Assembly (NCBI RefSeq): GCF_024298865.1 | Contig: NZ_CP101161.1 | Location: 1,385,227-1,449,226 of the forward strand | Length of the DNA stretch: 64,000 nt | Reading direction: 5' to 3' | DNA from: Halorarius halobius | Lineage (GTDB): Archaea > Halobacteriota > Halobacteria > Halobacteriales > Haloarculaceae | Shown here: positions 53,632 through 62,559 of the stretch, piece after piece | Position numbering within the stretch: the stretch's first letter is position 1 | Layout of the letters: each line of letters opens with the position of its first letter | The notes under the pieces: model-generated | What the model saw: only the letters and a program-made list of their open reading frames with translations | What the model was told of the DNA's origin: nothing | Database searches by the model: none | Made by a program: the position numbers and the translations under genes

Positions 53632-54378
53632 ATGTCGACAGACCAGCCACTCGAGGGCCGCGTCGCCCTCGTCACCGGTGCGAGTTCGGGAATCGGCTAC
53701 GCGACGGCACGGCGCCTCGCCGCGGACGGCGCGGACCTGGCGCTCGCGGCCCGGAGCGAGGAGAAACTCGACGCCCTGGCGGCGCGACTCGAGGACGACC
53801 ACGACGCCCGGACGGTCGTCGCGCCCACGAACATCAGGGAGGAAGACGAGGTCGAAGCGATGGTTGAGGCGACCGTCGAGCGGTTCGGCCGCCTCGACAT
53901 CGTCGTCTCGAACGCCGGGGTGGGGGCGCCGGGGAGCCGCCCGGACGACACCTCGACCGAGGAGTATCGGTGGCTGATGGAGACGAACGTCGACGGGACG
54001 TTCTTCACGGCGCGGGCCGCGATACCGCATCTCCGCGAGACGGGTGGGAACCTCATCTTCATGTCCAGCATCGCGGGCCAGTACCCGCGGCCGGCGACGC
54101 CGCTGTACGCGGCGACGAAGTGGTGGATTCGCGGCTACGCGTTGAGCATCGAGGGGATGGTCGCCGAGGACGACATCGGCGTCACCGTCGTCTACCCGGC
54201 GGAGGTGCGGACGGGCATCGAGGTGCTCGGCGACCCGGTCGACGACCAGTTCGAGACGGGCGAGATATCAGAACCCGAGGAGGTGGCCGACGCCGTGGCG
54301 TTCGCCGCCCGACAGGAGGGGCCGAGCACGGTCGCGGAGATGGACCTCTACTACCGGGGGAAGCTCGGCCAGTTCTGA
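53632..54378 (+). CDS. Short-chain dehydrogenase/reductase (classical SDR)
   Basis: A 248-residue SDR with TGASSGIG (cofactor loop), NAGVG, and the catalytic YAATKW (Tyr-Lys). A Ser in FMSSIAG completes the triad. Likely a hydroxyacyl or alcohol dehydrogenase within the degradation region. Start ATG 53632; an in-frame ATG at 53605 would add nine residues. Confidence 0.88.
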   Translation: MSTDQPLEGRVALVTGASSGIGYATARRLAADGADLALAARSEEKLDALAARLEDDHDARTVVAPTNIREEDEVEAMVEATVERFGRLDIVVSNAGVGAPGSRPDDTSTEEYRWLMETNVDGTFFTARAAIPHLRETGGNLIFMSSIAGQYPRPATPLYAATKWWIRGYALSIEGMVAEDDIGVTVVYPAEVRTGIEVLGDPVDDQFETGEISEPEEVADAVAFAARQEGPSTVAEMDLYYRGKLGQF

Positions 54379-54430
54379 GCCGACGGCGAAACTCCGTGCC
54401 GGAATCGGGACGCGGGGTGTGGTACCGTAA

Positions 54431-54439
54431 TGTATAATT
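54431..54439 (+). promoter_or_regulatory. TATA-like promoter of the acyl-CoA dehydrogenase
   Basis: TGTATAATT sits about 24 bases before the GTG at 54460 and 38 before the ATG at 54475. Which is the real start depends on whether the transcript is leaderless. Confidence 0.5.
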
Positions 54440-54474
54440 GACTGCGATTCACAGTCGACGTGAGGACCTTTCGA

Positions 54475-55656
54475 ATGAACTTCGAGCGTTCGGGCGAGCA
54501 GACCATGCTCGTCGAGACGGCCAAGGATATCGTGGACGAATACGGGGAGTCGTACTTCAGGGAGAAGCGGCTGGCCGACGAGGAGCCGGAGGAGTTCGTC
54601 GAGGACCTCGCCGACGCCGGCTTCTTCGGCATCCCGATTCCCGTCGAGTACGGCGGGCAGGGGATGGGGATGCTGGACCTGGTGTACGCCATCGAGGCCA
54701 TCGCCGAGGCCGGCGGCTGGGACGCCGTCGCCAAGTTCACGCTGAACACGGTGTTCGGCGGCGTCGTCCTCTCCAAGTTCGGCACCGAGGAGCAGAAGGA
54801 GGAGTATCTCCCGAAGATCGCCGACGGCGAGATGGACTGGGCGCTCGGCGTCACCGAGGCGAACACCGGGTCGAACATGCTCAACACGCAGACGTTCGCC
54901 GAACGCGACGGCGACGAGTTCGTCATCAACGGCGAGAAGGCGTTCAACTCCGGGCTCGACCAGGCGGACGGTTACACGCTTCTGACCCGGACCAAGACGA
55001 TGGAGGAGTCCGACCGCCGGACCGACGGCCTGACGGTGTTCCTCGTCGATCCGGACGCCGACGGCATCGAGTACGAACCGGTCGACCTCGACATCTACTG
55101 GCCGGCCGGCGAGAACACGTTCACCGTCCACATCGACGACCTCCGGGTCCACGAGTCGCAGGCCATCGGCGAAATCCACGGCGGCTTCGCACCCATCTTC
55201 GAGGTGCTCAACCCCGAGCGCATCTCCACGGCCGCCGAACATCTCGGCCGCGGGTGGTGGGTGCTCGACAAGGCCGTCCAGCGGGCCAAGGACCGCGAGG
55301 TGTGGGGTGAACCCATCGGCGCCCACCAGGCCATCCAGCACCCGCTCGCGCAGTCGTACGTCGACATGAAGTCCGCGAGCACGATGGTCAAGCGGGCGGC
55401 GTGGGCCTACGACCAGGGGCAGGACAACGTCGGCGAACTCTCGAACATCGGCCACCTGCAGGCGGGCAACGCCGCGTTCGAGGCGGCCGACAACGCCGTC
55501 GAGACGTTCGGCGGCGGCAGTGCGGTCGCCGACTACGGCATCGCGGCCGTCTGGAGCCTCGCCCGGCACCAGCAGATAGCGCCCGTCACCGACCACATGA
55601 AGCTGAACTTCATCGCCAACAACGTCCTGGACCTCCCCCGTTCGTACGGCCGCTAA
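54475..55656 (+). CDS. Acyl-CoA dehydrogenase
   Basis: A 393-residue flavoenzyme of the ACAD family. Domain cues: FGIPIPVEYGGQGMG, LGVTEANTGSNMLNTQTFAE, ISTAAEHLGRGWWVLDKAV and the C-terminal GGGSAVADYGI and IAPVTDHM. The ATG at 54475 (MNFERSGEQTM) matches the usual ACAD start; a GTG at 54460 is the alternative favoured by promoter spacing. Aligning the C-terminus with ordinary ACADs puts Asp where the catalytic Glu of medium-chain enzymes lies, with IAPVT in place of IYEGT; IAPV-type C-termini occur in one ACAD subgroup. Confidence 0.88.
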   Translation: MNFERSGEQTMLVETAKDIVDEYGESYFREKRLADEEPEEFVEDLADAGFFGIPIPVEYGGQGMGMLDLVYAIEAIAEAGGWDAVAKFTLNTVFGGVVLSKFGTEEQKEEYLPKIADGEMDWALGVTEANTGSNMLNTQTFAERDGDEFVINGEKAFNSGLDQADGYTLLTRTKTMEESDRRTDGLTVFLVDPDADGIEYEPVDLDIYWPAGENTFTVHIDDLRVHESQAIGEIHGGFAPIFEVLNPERISTAAEHLGRGWWVLDKAVQRAKDREVWGEPIGAHQAIQHPLAQSYVDMKSASTMVKRAAWAYDQGQDNVGELSNIGHLQAGNAAFEAADNAVETFGGGSAVADYGIAAVWSLARHQQIAPVTDHMKLNFIANNVLDLPRSYGR

Positions 55657-55749
55657 GCAACCGCCGTCCCCGGGACGGCGACTTCCCGCCCCCTGTAGCG
55701 GCGCCCGCGGCGACTCTCTATTTGTCCACCATCTGATTGATGTCGGGGG

Positions 55750-55759
55750 ATATATATAC
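55750..55759 (+). promoter_or_regulatory. TATA box of the Liv-type transporter operon
   Basis: ATATATATAC sits 23-32 bases before the ATG at 55782, a clear leaderless-type promoter. It marks the start of the binding protein, LivH and LivM transcript. Confidence 0.7.
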
Positions 55760-55781
55760 CAGTCCCCGTAATGGAACGCGT

Positions 55782-57101
55782 ATGGCACCTAGTGACAAGC
55801 CCAGTGGTAGTGCCGGGAATGGCGACGACGGCCGAGAAACGACAGGCTCGATTGTCGACGGCGTGACGAACCGCCGTCGTCTGCTTCAGGCGTCGGCCGC
55901 GGTCGGTGGCCTGAGCCTCTCCGGCTGTCTGAACCAGCTCGGCGGTGGCGGCGGCGAGACCATCAAGATCGGCGCCCCGCTCCCGACGAGTGGCCCGTTC
56001 GCGGCGTACGGCAACAACTTCAAGAACGCCTTCGAGCTGGCGGTCCAGCACGCCAACGAGGAGGGCGACGCGGGCGACCGCGAGGTCGAAGTCGAGTTCG
56101 CGGACACCGAGGGCGACCCGAACACCGGCCGACAGGCGGCCCAGGAGCTCATCAACAACGGCGCGGACATCCTCTCGGGCAACTACTCGAGTGCGGTGGG
56201 GCTGTCCATCGGTGAACTCGCTCAGCGGCGGGGCATCCTCTATCAGTGCGTCGGCGGCTCGAACGCTATCACCGGCTCGGAGTGTCGCCCGTACGTGTTC
56301 AACTCGGGGAACAGCGCCGTCCAGCAGTCGGTGACAATGCCGTATCTGCTCAACGAGCGCGGCGGGGAGTCGGTGTTCATCCTCTACTCCGACTACGCGT
56401 GGGCCCAGTCGTACAAGAACTGGAACAAGAACCACTCGGTTCCGGACAACGGCGGCGAGGTCGTCGGCGAGCAGGCGGTGCCGCTGGGGACGAACGACTG
56501 GTCCCAGCCGGTCACCAACGCCCGGGACTCGGGTGCCGACCACATCCACTTCGCGGTGACGGGGACGGACCTCGTCCGTGGGGTCAACCAGGCGTTCTCG
56601 TTCGACCTCCAGGAGGACTCCATCGTCAGCGCGGCGGCCGCGACGCTGTCCGACGTCAGCGCCATCGGCATCGACATCATGACCGATGAGAACTTCTACC
56701 CGGGCGGAACCTCGTGGTACTGGGAGCACTCGGCGCAGGGCGCCCAGGAGTACAGCAGCGCCTTCCGTGAGGAGTTCGGCGAGGTGCCGCTGAACTTCTC
56801 GGCGTCCCACTACGCCGGCACGCGGACGGTGCTACGGGCCATCGGCGAGGTCGGCAACACGAACCCCGACGACCTGCGGAGCGAACTCGAAGGGAAGGAG
56901 CTTTTCCCCCAGCTGTGGGGCGTCGGCGAGAAGTTCCGGGAGTGTGACCACCGTGCGAGCATCGCGACGATGATCGTGCAGGCGAAGCAGGGGCTGAGCC
57001 AGCAGAACCTCGACAACGGCAACGTGTACACCATCCTCGACTACCCTGAGGACCCCGAGTCGGTGATGCGGACCTGCGAGGAGACCGGCTGCGAGATGTA
57101 G
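55782..57101 (+). CDS. Branched-chain amino acid/amide-type ABC substrate-binding lipoprotein
   Basis: A 439-residue LivK-like binding protein. It carries a twin-arginine signal (TNRRRLLQASAAVGGLS) and lipobox (LSGCLN). The periplasmic-binding fold starts ETIKIGAPLPTSGPFAAYGN, with AQELINNGADILSGNYSS and AVGLSIGELAQRRGIL typical for LivK-like receptors. Such receptors in catabolic gene clusters often bind short fatty, aromatic or urea-like substrates. The upstream ATG (55737) reaches into the TATA box region and is not used. Confidence 0.9.
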   Translation: MAPSDKPSGSAGNGDDGRETTGSIVDGVTNRRRLLQASAAVGGLSLSGCLNQLGGGGGETIKIGAPLPTSGPFAAYGNNFKNAFELAVQHANEEGDAGDREVEVEFADTEGDPNTGRQAAQELINNGADILSGNYSSAVGLSIGELAQRRGILYQCVGGSNAITGSECRPYVFNSGNSAVQQSVTMPYLLNERGGESVFILYSDYAWAQSYKNWNKNHSVPDNGGEVVGEQAVPLGTNDWSQPVTNARDSGADHIHFAVTGTDLVRGVNQAFSFDLQEDSIVSAAAATLSDVSAIGIDIMTDENFYPGGTSWYWEHSAQGAQEYSSAFREEFGEVPLNFSASHYAGTRTVLRAIGEVGNTNPDDLRSELEGKELFPQLWGVGEKFRECDHRASIATMIVQAKQGLSQQNLDNGNVYTILDYPEDPESVMRTCEETGCEM

Positions 57102-57127
57102 ATGGCCGAGATTAGTCACGCCCACCC

Positions 57128-58039
57128 ATGACAGCGCTCTCGACGATCGGTTGGTTGCCCCTCCAGTACAGTGCCGACTACCTCATCACGCAGGTGCTCA
57201 ACGGTATCGCGCTGGGGATGATACTGGTGTTGATCGCGTTCGGGCTGTCCATCATCTTCGGACTGATGGGCGTCGTGAACTTCGCGCACGGCGAGTTCCT
57301 GCTCGTCGGCACGTACACGGCGTTGACGGTGTTTACGGTGAGCGGGAGCTTCCTCGCGGCACTTCTGGTCGCACCCCTCGTCGTCGCGGTGCTCGGCGCG
57401 CTCGTCGAGCGGTTCACGCTCCGGCCCATCTACGAGCGCGACATCCTGTTGCAGTTGCTGCTCACGTTCGGGCTCGCCGAAATCATCCGCGAGGTGGTGA
57501 TGATAATCTGGGGCCGGACCGGGACCTCGTTCCCGACGCCGTCGTGGGCCGACCAGACGCTCGACTTCGCGGTATTCAACTACCCGATGTATCGCCTGTT
57601 CGTCATCGTCGTCGCGGCGGTCATCGTCGTCGCGGTCTACCTGTTCCTGACGCGGACGGACACGGGACTCATCATCCGCGGCGCGACCGCGGACCGCGAG
57701 ATGGTGAACGCGCTCGGCATCGACGTCAAGCAGACGTTCCTCGTCGTGTTCGCCATCGGGAGCGCCATCGCTGGCGTCGCGGGCGCGCTCATCGGCCCGC
57801 TCCGGAGCGCGTACCCGACGCTCGGCATCGACCTCATCATCCCGGCGTTCGTGGTGGTGGTGGTCGGCGGCCTCGGTAGCCTTCGGGGGAGCATCCTCGC
57901 GGGCCTGCTCATCGGCGAACTGATGGTGCTGACGGGCGTCGTCTACTCGCCGATGTCGAACGTCATCATCTTCGTGTTCATGGCCCTGCTGCTGCTCGTC
58001 CGGCCCCGGGGCCTGTTCGGCCGGGAGGTGGCTGAATAG
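57128..58039 (+). CDS. Branched-chain amino acid-type ABC permease LivH
   Basis: A 303-residue membrane protein with about eight hydrophobic segments. LivH signatures: FGLMGVVNFAHGEFLLVGTY, IRGATADREMVNALGID and GAIIGVAGAL-like AIAGVAGAL. Starts 26 bases after the binding protein. Its stop is followed immediately by the LivM start. Confidence 0.92.
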   Translation: MTALSTIGWLPLQYSADYLITQVLNGIALGMILVLIAFGLSIIFGLMGVVNFAHGEFLLVGTYTALTVFTVSGSFLAALLVAPLVVAVLGALVERFTLRPIYERDILLQLLLTFGLAEIIREVVMIIWGRTGTSFPTPSWADQTLDFAVFNYPMYRLFVIVVAAVIVVAVYLFLTRTDTGLIIRGATADREMVNALGIDVKQTFLVVFAIGSAIAGVAGALIGPLRSAYPTLGIDLIIPAFVVVVVGGLGSLRGSILAGLLIGELMVLTGVVYSPMSNVIIFVFMALLLLVRPRGLFGREVAE

Positions 58040-59056
58040 ATGGCGTCCGTCGACGAAATCCGCGACCGGCTCGCACTCGGCGGGGTCTCCGGAGTAGCGA
58101 AACTCGCCGTCGTCGTGGTGGCGGCCATCCTGTTGCCGTTCGTGTTCGGCACCTCGACGGCCAACACTGTGCTCGTGCTGGCGGTGTTCGCCATCGGCTA
58201 CAACCTCCTGCTCGGCTACGGCGGCGAGCTATCCTTCGGCCACGCCGCCTTCTTCGGGCTCGGCGCGTACGGCACCGTCATCGCGGCGGAACTGGTGATG
58301 GCGAACCTGTACGTGGCGATGGTCGTCTCCGTCGTGTTCACGACGCTGGTGGCGCTGGTGTTCGGGTTCATCAGCCTGCGGCGGCGTGGCATCTACTTCG
58401 CGATGATCACGCTGGCGCTGGCCCAGATGGTCTACTACGTCGTGTTCCAGTGGAACGAGCTGACAGGCGGCCAGAACGGCAAGTCCATCCCGATGTACAG
58501 CGCGCCCATCGCGGGCATCGACCCGCTGTCCGCGGGCCTCGACTTCTACGTGTTCGGGCTCGTGCTCCTGGCGCTGACCTGGCTCGCCGTCCGGCGGGTC
58601 ATCCAGTCGCCGTTCGGGCGGGCGCTGATGGCCGTCCGCGAGAGCGAGGAACGCGCCCGCCACCTCGGCTACAACGTCAACGGCCTCCTGCTGTTGGCGT
58701 TCACGCTGTCGGGCGCGCTCGCGGGACTGGCCGGCGCACTGCACGCGGTGCTGTTCGCGTTCGTCGGCCCCGGCCTGCTGTTCTGGACGATGTCCGGCGA
58801 GGTGGTGCTCATCGCCATCCTCGGCGGCATCGGCACGCTCAACGGCCCCATCGTGGGCGCCATCATCTTCGGCGTGCTCTCGGTCAACCTGACGAAGGTG
58901 ACGCAGAACTGGCCCATCATCTTCGGGACCATCTTCGTTCTCATCGTCATGTTCGCACCGGAGGGCGTCTACGGGATGTACGAGAACTACGTCGAGGACC
59001 GCGAGGGCGGGTTCGACGCCCGGTCGGTCATCGACCGGCTCCGCGGCGGGGGCTGA
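58040..59056 (+). CDS. Branched-chain amino acid-type ABC permease LivM
   Basis: A 338-residue membrane protein. LivM signatures: GYNLLLGYGGELSFGHAAFFGLGAYGT (shown in part), AVRESEERARHLGYN and ALAGLAGALHA, ending FVLIVMFAPEGVYG. Paired with LivH. No livG/livF ATPase genes follow within the window; the next gene is a small VOC protein, so the ATPases must be encoded elsewhere. Confidence 0.92.
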   Translation: MASVDEIRDRLALGGVSGVAKLAVVVVAAILLPFVFGTSTANTVLVLAVFAIGYNLLLGYGGELSFGHAAFFGLGAYGTVIAAELVMANLYVAMVVSVVFTTLVALVFGFISLRRRGIYFAMITLALAQMVYYVVFQWNELTGGQNGKSIPMYSAPIAGIDPLSAGLDFYVFGLVLLALTWLAVRRVIQSPFGRALMAVRESEERARHLGYNVNGLLLLAFTLSGALAGLAGALHAVLFAFVGPGLLFWTMSGEVVLIAILGGIGTLNGPIVGAIIFGVLSVNLTKVTQNWPIIFGTIFVLIVMFAPEGVYGMYENYVEDREGGFDARSVIDRLRGGG

Positions 59057-59097
59057 CGCCTCCCTAGATTTATCTACGCCTGCGGCGACTGGCGGGT

Positions 59098-59568
59098 ATG
59101 CAGGTCCTAGGCGTGGACCGGGTGGTGCTAGCCACTCCCGACGTAGACGAGACGGCGAACCGACTGAACGAACTGCTCGGCATCTCCTTCGATGACTTTT
59201 TCGCGGCGTCGACGGAGACGGTCGCCGGCACGAACAACCTCGTGAGCCGCATCAGCCCCGACGGGCAACTCGACCTCGCGGGGCCGGGCGACGGCGACAA
59301 CGAGGTCGCACGGTTCCTCGAGGAGAACGGCCCCGGGCTGTACGGCGTCGCGTTCCGGGTCGCGGACCTCGACGAAGCGGAACAGCATCTCGACTCGAAG
59401 GGGGTCGAACCGGTCGGCCGCATCGACTGGGGCGACTTCTCGGAGCTGTTCTACCACCCGAAGCATTTCGGCGGAATGTTCGTCCTGCTGGCGGAGTTCC
59501 CTCACCCCGTCACCACGAACGTCCGCAAGGAGTTCGGCGAGGACGCTATCGGCCGCGACGACGAGTAG
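59098..59568 (+). CDS. VOC-superfamily (glyoxalase-fold) protein
   Basis: A 156-residue single VOC domain: VDRVVLATPDVDETANRLNELLG, GVAFRVADLDEAEQHLDSKG and FYHPKHFGG fit the paired beta-alpha-beta-beta-beta motif. Metal ligand positions are degenerate (the first His is Arg), so an isomerase, epimerase or binding role is plausible. It begins 41 bases after livM and ends 6 bases before the converging SDR stop. Confidence 0.82.
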   Translation: MQVLGVDRVVLATPDVDETANRLNELLGISFDDFFAASTETVAGTNNLVSRISPDGQLDLAGPGDGDNEVARFLEENGPGLYGVAFRVADLDEAEQHLDSKGVEPVGRIDWGDFSELFYHPKHFGGMFVLLAEFPHPVTTNVRKEFGEDAIGRDDE

Positions 59569-59574
59569 CCGGGC

Positions 59575-60354
59575 TCAGACGTTCTCCAGTTCGCGCAGGC
59601 TCCCCTGTGGGGTCCCCTGTGCGGTGATGACCTCGCCGTTGATGAACGACGAGGCCTCGCTGGCGAGAAACAGCGCGAGGTCCGCGATTTCTTCGGGCTG
59701 GCCGACCGGCCGTGCGGTGTCCGACCGGTCGGAGGCGTCGCCGGCGTCGACGCCGTACTGCTGGCGGATGCCGGGCGTGTTCACCCAGCCGGGTCGGATG
59801 CAGTTGACGCGGATGTCGTCGTCTTCCCACGCCATCGCCAGGCTCTTGGTCAGCGTCTCGACGCCCGCCTTCGAGGCGGCGTAGTGGACCGCCAGCGGGT
59901 AGCCCTTCACCGCCATGCTGGAGACGTTGATGATGGTGCCGCCGCCCCGTTCGACGAAATGTTCGGCGGCGAGCCGACAGCCCTCGAACACGGAGTCGAG
60001 GTTGATGTCGGTGAGCGTGCCGAACCCGTTCTTGCTCAGCTCCAGGGGGTCCGCGCCGAAGCTTCCCGCCGCGTTGTTTATCATCACGTCCAGCCGCCCC
60101 CACTCGTCGACGGTGGCGTCACGGATTTCGGCGAGTCGGTCGGCGTCGCGGACGTCGCCGGCCATCGCCAGCCCCTCGCTTCCCGCCTCTTCGATGAGTT
60201 CGACCGTCTCCTCGAGTTCCTCCTCGCTCCGGCTGGTGACGGTGACGCCGCGTGCGCCCGCCGCCGCGAACTCCCGTGCGATGGTTCGGCCGATGCCTCG
60301 GTTCCCGCCGGTGACGAGGACGACGCTGTCCTCGACGCTGAATCGCTCGTTCAT
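59575..60354 (-). CDS. Short-chain dehydrogenase/reductase, second copy in the region
   Basis: A 259-residue SDR: TGGNRGIG, NNAAGSFG, YAASKAG and a C-terminal GEVITAQGTPQGSL. The INNAAGSFGADPLELSKNG stretch resembles peroxisomal 2,4-dienoyl-CoA reductases. Start ATG 60354. It is followed by a luciferase-like gene and the zinc dehydrogenase, all on the minus strand. Confidence 0.85.
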   Translation of the reverse strand: MNERFSVEDSVVLVTGGNRGIGRTIAREFAAAGARGVTVTSRSEEELEETVELIEEAGSEGLAMAGDVRDADRLAEIRDATVDEWGRLDVMINNAAGSFGADPLELSKNGFGTLTDINLDSVFEGCRLAAEHFVERGGGTIINVSSMAVKGYPLAVHYAASKAGVETLTKSLAMAWEDDDIRVNCIRPGWVNTPGIRQQYGVDAGDASDRSDTARPVGQPEEIADLALFLASEASSFINGEVITAQGTPQGSLRELENV

Positions 60355-60396
60355 GACTCCCCTCTCACCCTCGCCAAGCAAATAGCTTCCCCCGCC

Positions 60397-61341
60397 TCAG
60401 AACGCAGGGATGACCTCGTCGCCGAACCGCCGTATCTGTTCGAGTTGTGCCTCGACGCTGATGTCGTAGGTCGTGATATGCAGGTGGGTCGTGCCGGCGT
60501 CGGCGTACGCCTCGATGTCCTCGATGACCTCCTCGGCGGAGCCGATCAGCGGCCGGTCCGTATCGCGGTCGGTGTCGGTGCCGACGTGGACCGGCCGGGA
60601 CACCGCCGCCTTCGGCTCGCCCTCGCGGTCGAAGTCGTCCCACGCCCGCCCCATCCGCTCGTGCATCTCGCGGACGTCCTCGGGCGTCTCCCAGAAGCTC
60701 GTCCAGCCGTCGCCGTACTCGGCGATGCGGCGGATAGAGGCGCCCGACTTCCCGCCGATGTAGACGGGTGGCATCTCGCCGTCGTCGGGCACCGGGTGGA
60801 AGCCGGTCTCCTGGAAGGAGTGGAACTCGCCGTCGAAGGCGAGTTCCCCCTCCGCGCAGATGCGCTCGAACAGTTCGAAGAACTCGTCGAGGCGGGCGCC
60901 CCGCTCCTCGAAGGGAACGTCGAGCACCTCGAACTCGGTGGTGAGCCAGCCGACGGCGACGCCGAAGTCGAACGCGCCGTCGAGCAACTCGTTGAGCGTG
61001 AGGACGCTCTTGGCGGTGATGACCGGGTGGCGATACGGGACGACACAGACGTTCGTGCCGAGCCGCAGGTCGTCGGTGCGGCCCGCGATGTACGACAGCG
61101 TCTCGAACACGTCGTACGTCCGCATCGAACTGTCGAGCGGCGCCGACCCGTCCGGCGAGAACGGGTAGGTGTCGGGGATGTCGGCCGGAAGCACCGGATG
61201 CTCGCCGGCCCAGAGGTAGTCGAATCCCACCGCCTCGGTCGCGTCCGCGATGCGTTCGAACGCCTCGACGTTCACGTGGTCGCCGTCGCCGACGTTCCAC
61301 AGGGTCACGCCGAACTCGATGTCGCTGTCTGCCTCCGGCAT
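60397..61341 (-). CDS. Luciferase-like (LLM) F420-dependent oxidoreductase
   Basis: A 314-residue TIM-barrel oxidoreductase of the luciferase-like family. Cues: EFGVTLWNVG, AVGFDYLWAGEHPVLP, RLGTNVCVVPYRHPVITAKSV and VYIGGKSGASIRRIAEYGDGW. Haloarchaea make coenzyme F420, and this subfamily is commonly F420-dependent, so reduction or oxidation of an alcohol or enoyl compound is likely. Stop sits 43 bases after the SDR start on the same strand. Confidence 0.85.
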   Translation of the reverse strand: MPEADSDIEFGVTLWNVGDGDHVNVEAFERIADATEAVGFDYLWAGEHPVLPADIPDTYPFSPDGSAPLDSSMRTYDVFETLSYIAGRTDDLRLGTNVCVVPYRHPVITAKSVLTLNELLDGAFDFGVAVGWLTTEFEVLDVPFEERGARLDEFFELFERICAEGELAFDGEFHSFQETGFHPVPDDGEMPPVYIGGKSGASIRRIAEYGDGWTSFWETPEDVREMHERMGRAWDDFDREGEPKAAVSRPVHVGTDTDRDTDRPLIGSAEEVIEDIEAYADAGTTHLHITTYDISVEAQLEQIRRFGDEVIPAF

Positions 61342-61381
61342 ACCCCACCTCCCGTGCGGGGGACCATAGTTCCACCGTCGG

Positions 61382-62443
61382 CTACGTCGTCAGCACCATC
61401 TTCCCGACGTGGTCGGCGTCTTCCATGCGCTGGAGCGCCTCGCCCGCGTCCTCGAGCGCGTACCGTTCGGTGATGTCCGGCTCGAACGCGCCCTCGGCGA
61501 TGAGACGGATGGTCTCCTCCATCGCGTACCGCGGCGCGCGGGTCGTGCCGACCAGTTCTATCTGCTTGCCGAACAGGTTGCCGAGGTTGACGCCCGCCTC
61601 CAGACTGGAGTGGGCGCCACAGAGGATGAGCTGGCCGCGCATCCCCAGCGACTCGATGCTCTCGCTCCAGGTCGCGCCGCCGACGGCCTCGCCCACCACG
61701 TCGACGCCGGCGCCGTCGGTCAGTTCGTGGACCTCCTCGGCGAACTCGTTGTGCGGCGCGTGGACGACGTGGTCGGCGCCGTGGTCGGCGATGAACGCCT
61801 GTTTGGACTCGCTGGTCGTCGTGCCGATGACGGTCGCGCCCGTCAGCGACCCTATCTGGGTGAGCGCGTGGCCGACGCCGCCCGACGCGCCCGTGACGAG
61901 CAGGGTGTCGCCCGGCTTGAGCCCGACGCGCCGCATCATGTACCACGCCGTGCCGAACTGGACGCAGGTGCTCGCGGCCTGCTCGGTCGTGATGCCGTCG
62001 GGCAACGCCAGCACGTTCTCTTCGGGCAGGGCTATCTGCTCGGCGTAGCCGCCGAGCCCCGGCGTCTGGACGCCCAGCACCGCTATCTCCGGACAGGCGT
62101 TGTCCAGCCCCCGCGTACACCATTTGCACTCCCCGCAGGTGAACTGCGAGTGGGCGACGACGCGGTCGCCCGCCTCGAAGCGGGTGACGTCCTCGCCGAC
62201 CTCGCTGACGACGCCGGCCGGTTCGATGCCCGGAATGTGTGGAAACAGGTCGACGTCGCCGAACCAGAACTCCGCGATGTCGAGGTTGCCGTACTCCCCC
62301 TTCACGAGTTCGCTGTCCATCCGGTTGACGCCACACGCCTCCACGTCGATCAGTACTTCGTCAGCCTCGGGCGTCGGCGTTGCCACTTCCTCGTACCGTA
62401 GTGACTCCGGACCCCCGAAGTCGTGCATGCGGATTGCCTTCAT
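61382..62443 (-). CDS. Zinc-binding medium-chain alcohol dehydrogenase
   Basis: A 353-residue MDR enzyme. The N-terminal catalytic domain has VEACGVNRMD (catalytic-position Cys) and GIEPAGVVSEVGE; the structural zinc loop CGECKWCTRGLDNAC is intact. The Rossmann motif is VTGASGGVGHAL. Cinnamyl-alcohol/quinone-reductase-like members are close. First gene of the minus-strand trio. Start ATG 62443 follows a TATA-like CCTATAATG on that strand; an ATG 15 bases upstream is possible. Confidence 0.87.
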   Translation of the reverse strand: MKAIRMHDFGGPESLRYEEVATPTPEADEVLIDVEACGVNRMDSELVKGEYGNLDIAEFWFGDVDLFPHIPGIEPAGVVSEVGEDVTRFEAGDRVVAHSQFTCGECKWCTRGLDNACPEIAVLGVQTPGLGGYAEQIALPEENVLALPDGITTEQAASTCVQFGTAWYMMRRVGLKPGDTLLVTGASGGVGHALTQIGSLTGATVIGTTTSESKQAFIADHGADHVVHAPHNEFAEEVHELTDGAGVDVVGEAVGGATWSESIESLGMRGQLILCGAHSSLEAGVNLGNLFGKQIELVGTTRAPRYAMEETIRLIAEGAFEPDITERYALEDAGEALQRMEDADHVGKMVLTT

Positions 62444-62559
62444 CTCTATCGCTATCATGCTAGTTATTCCCTATCATTATAGGCTCTCGGGTGCAACGCG
62501 TCCGTTTCGGTTCCGCGGCCAGCTATCTATTTGTGCCCCGCCGGGAAGCTATCGAACGT

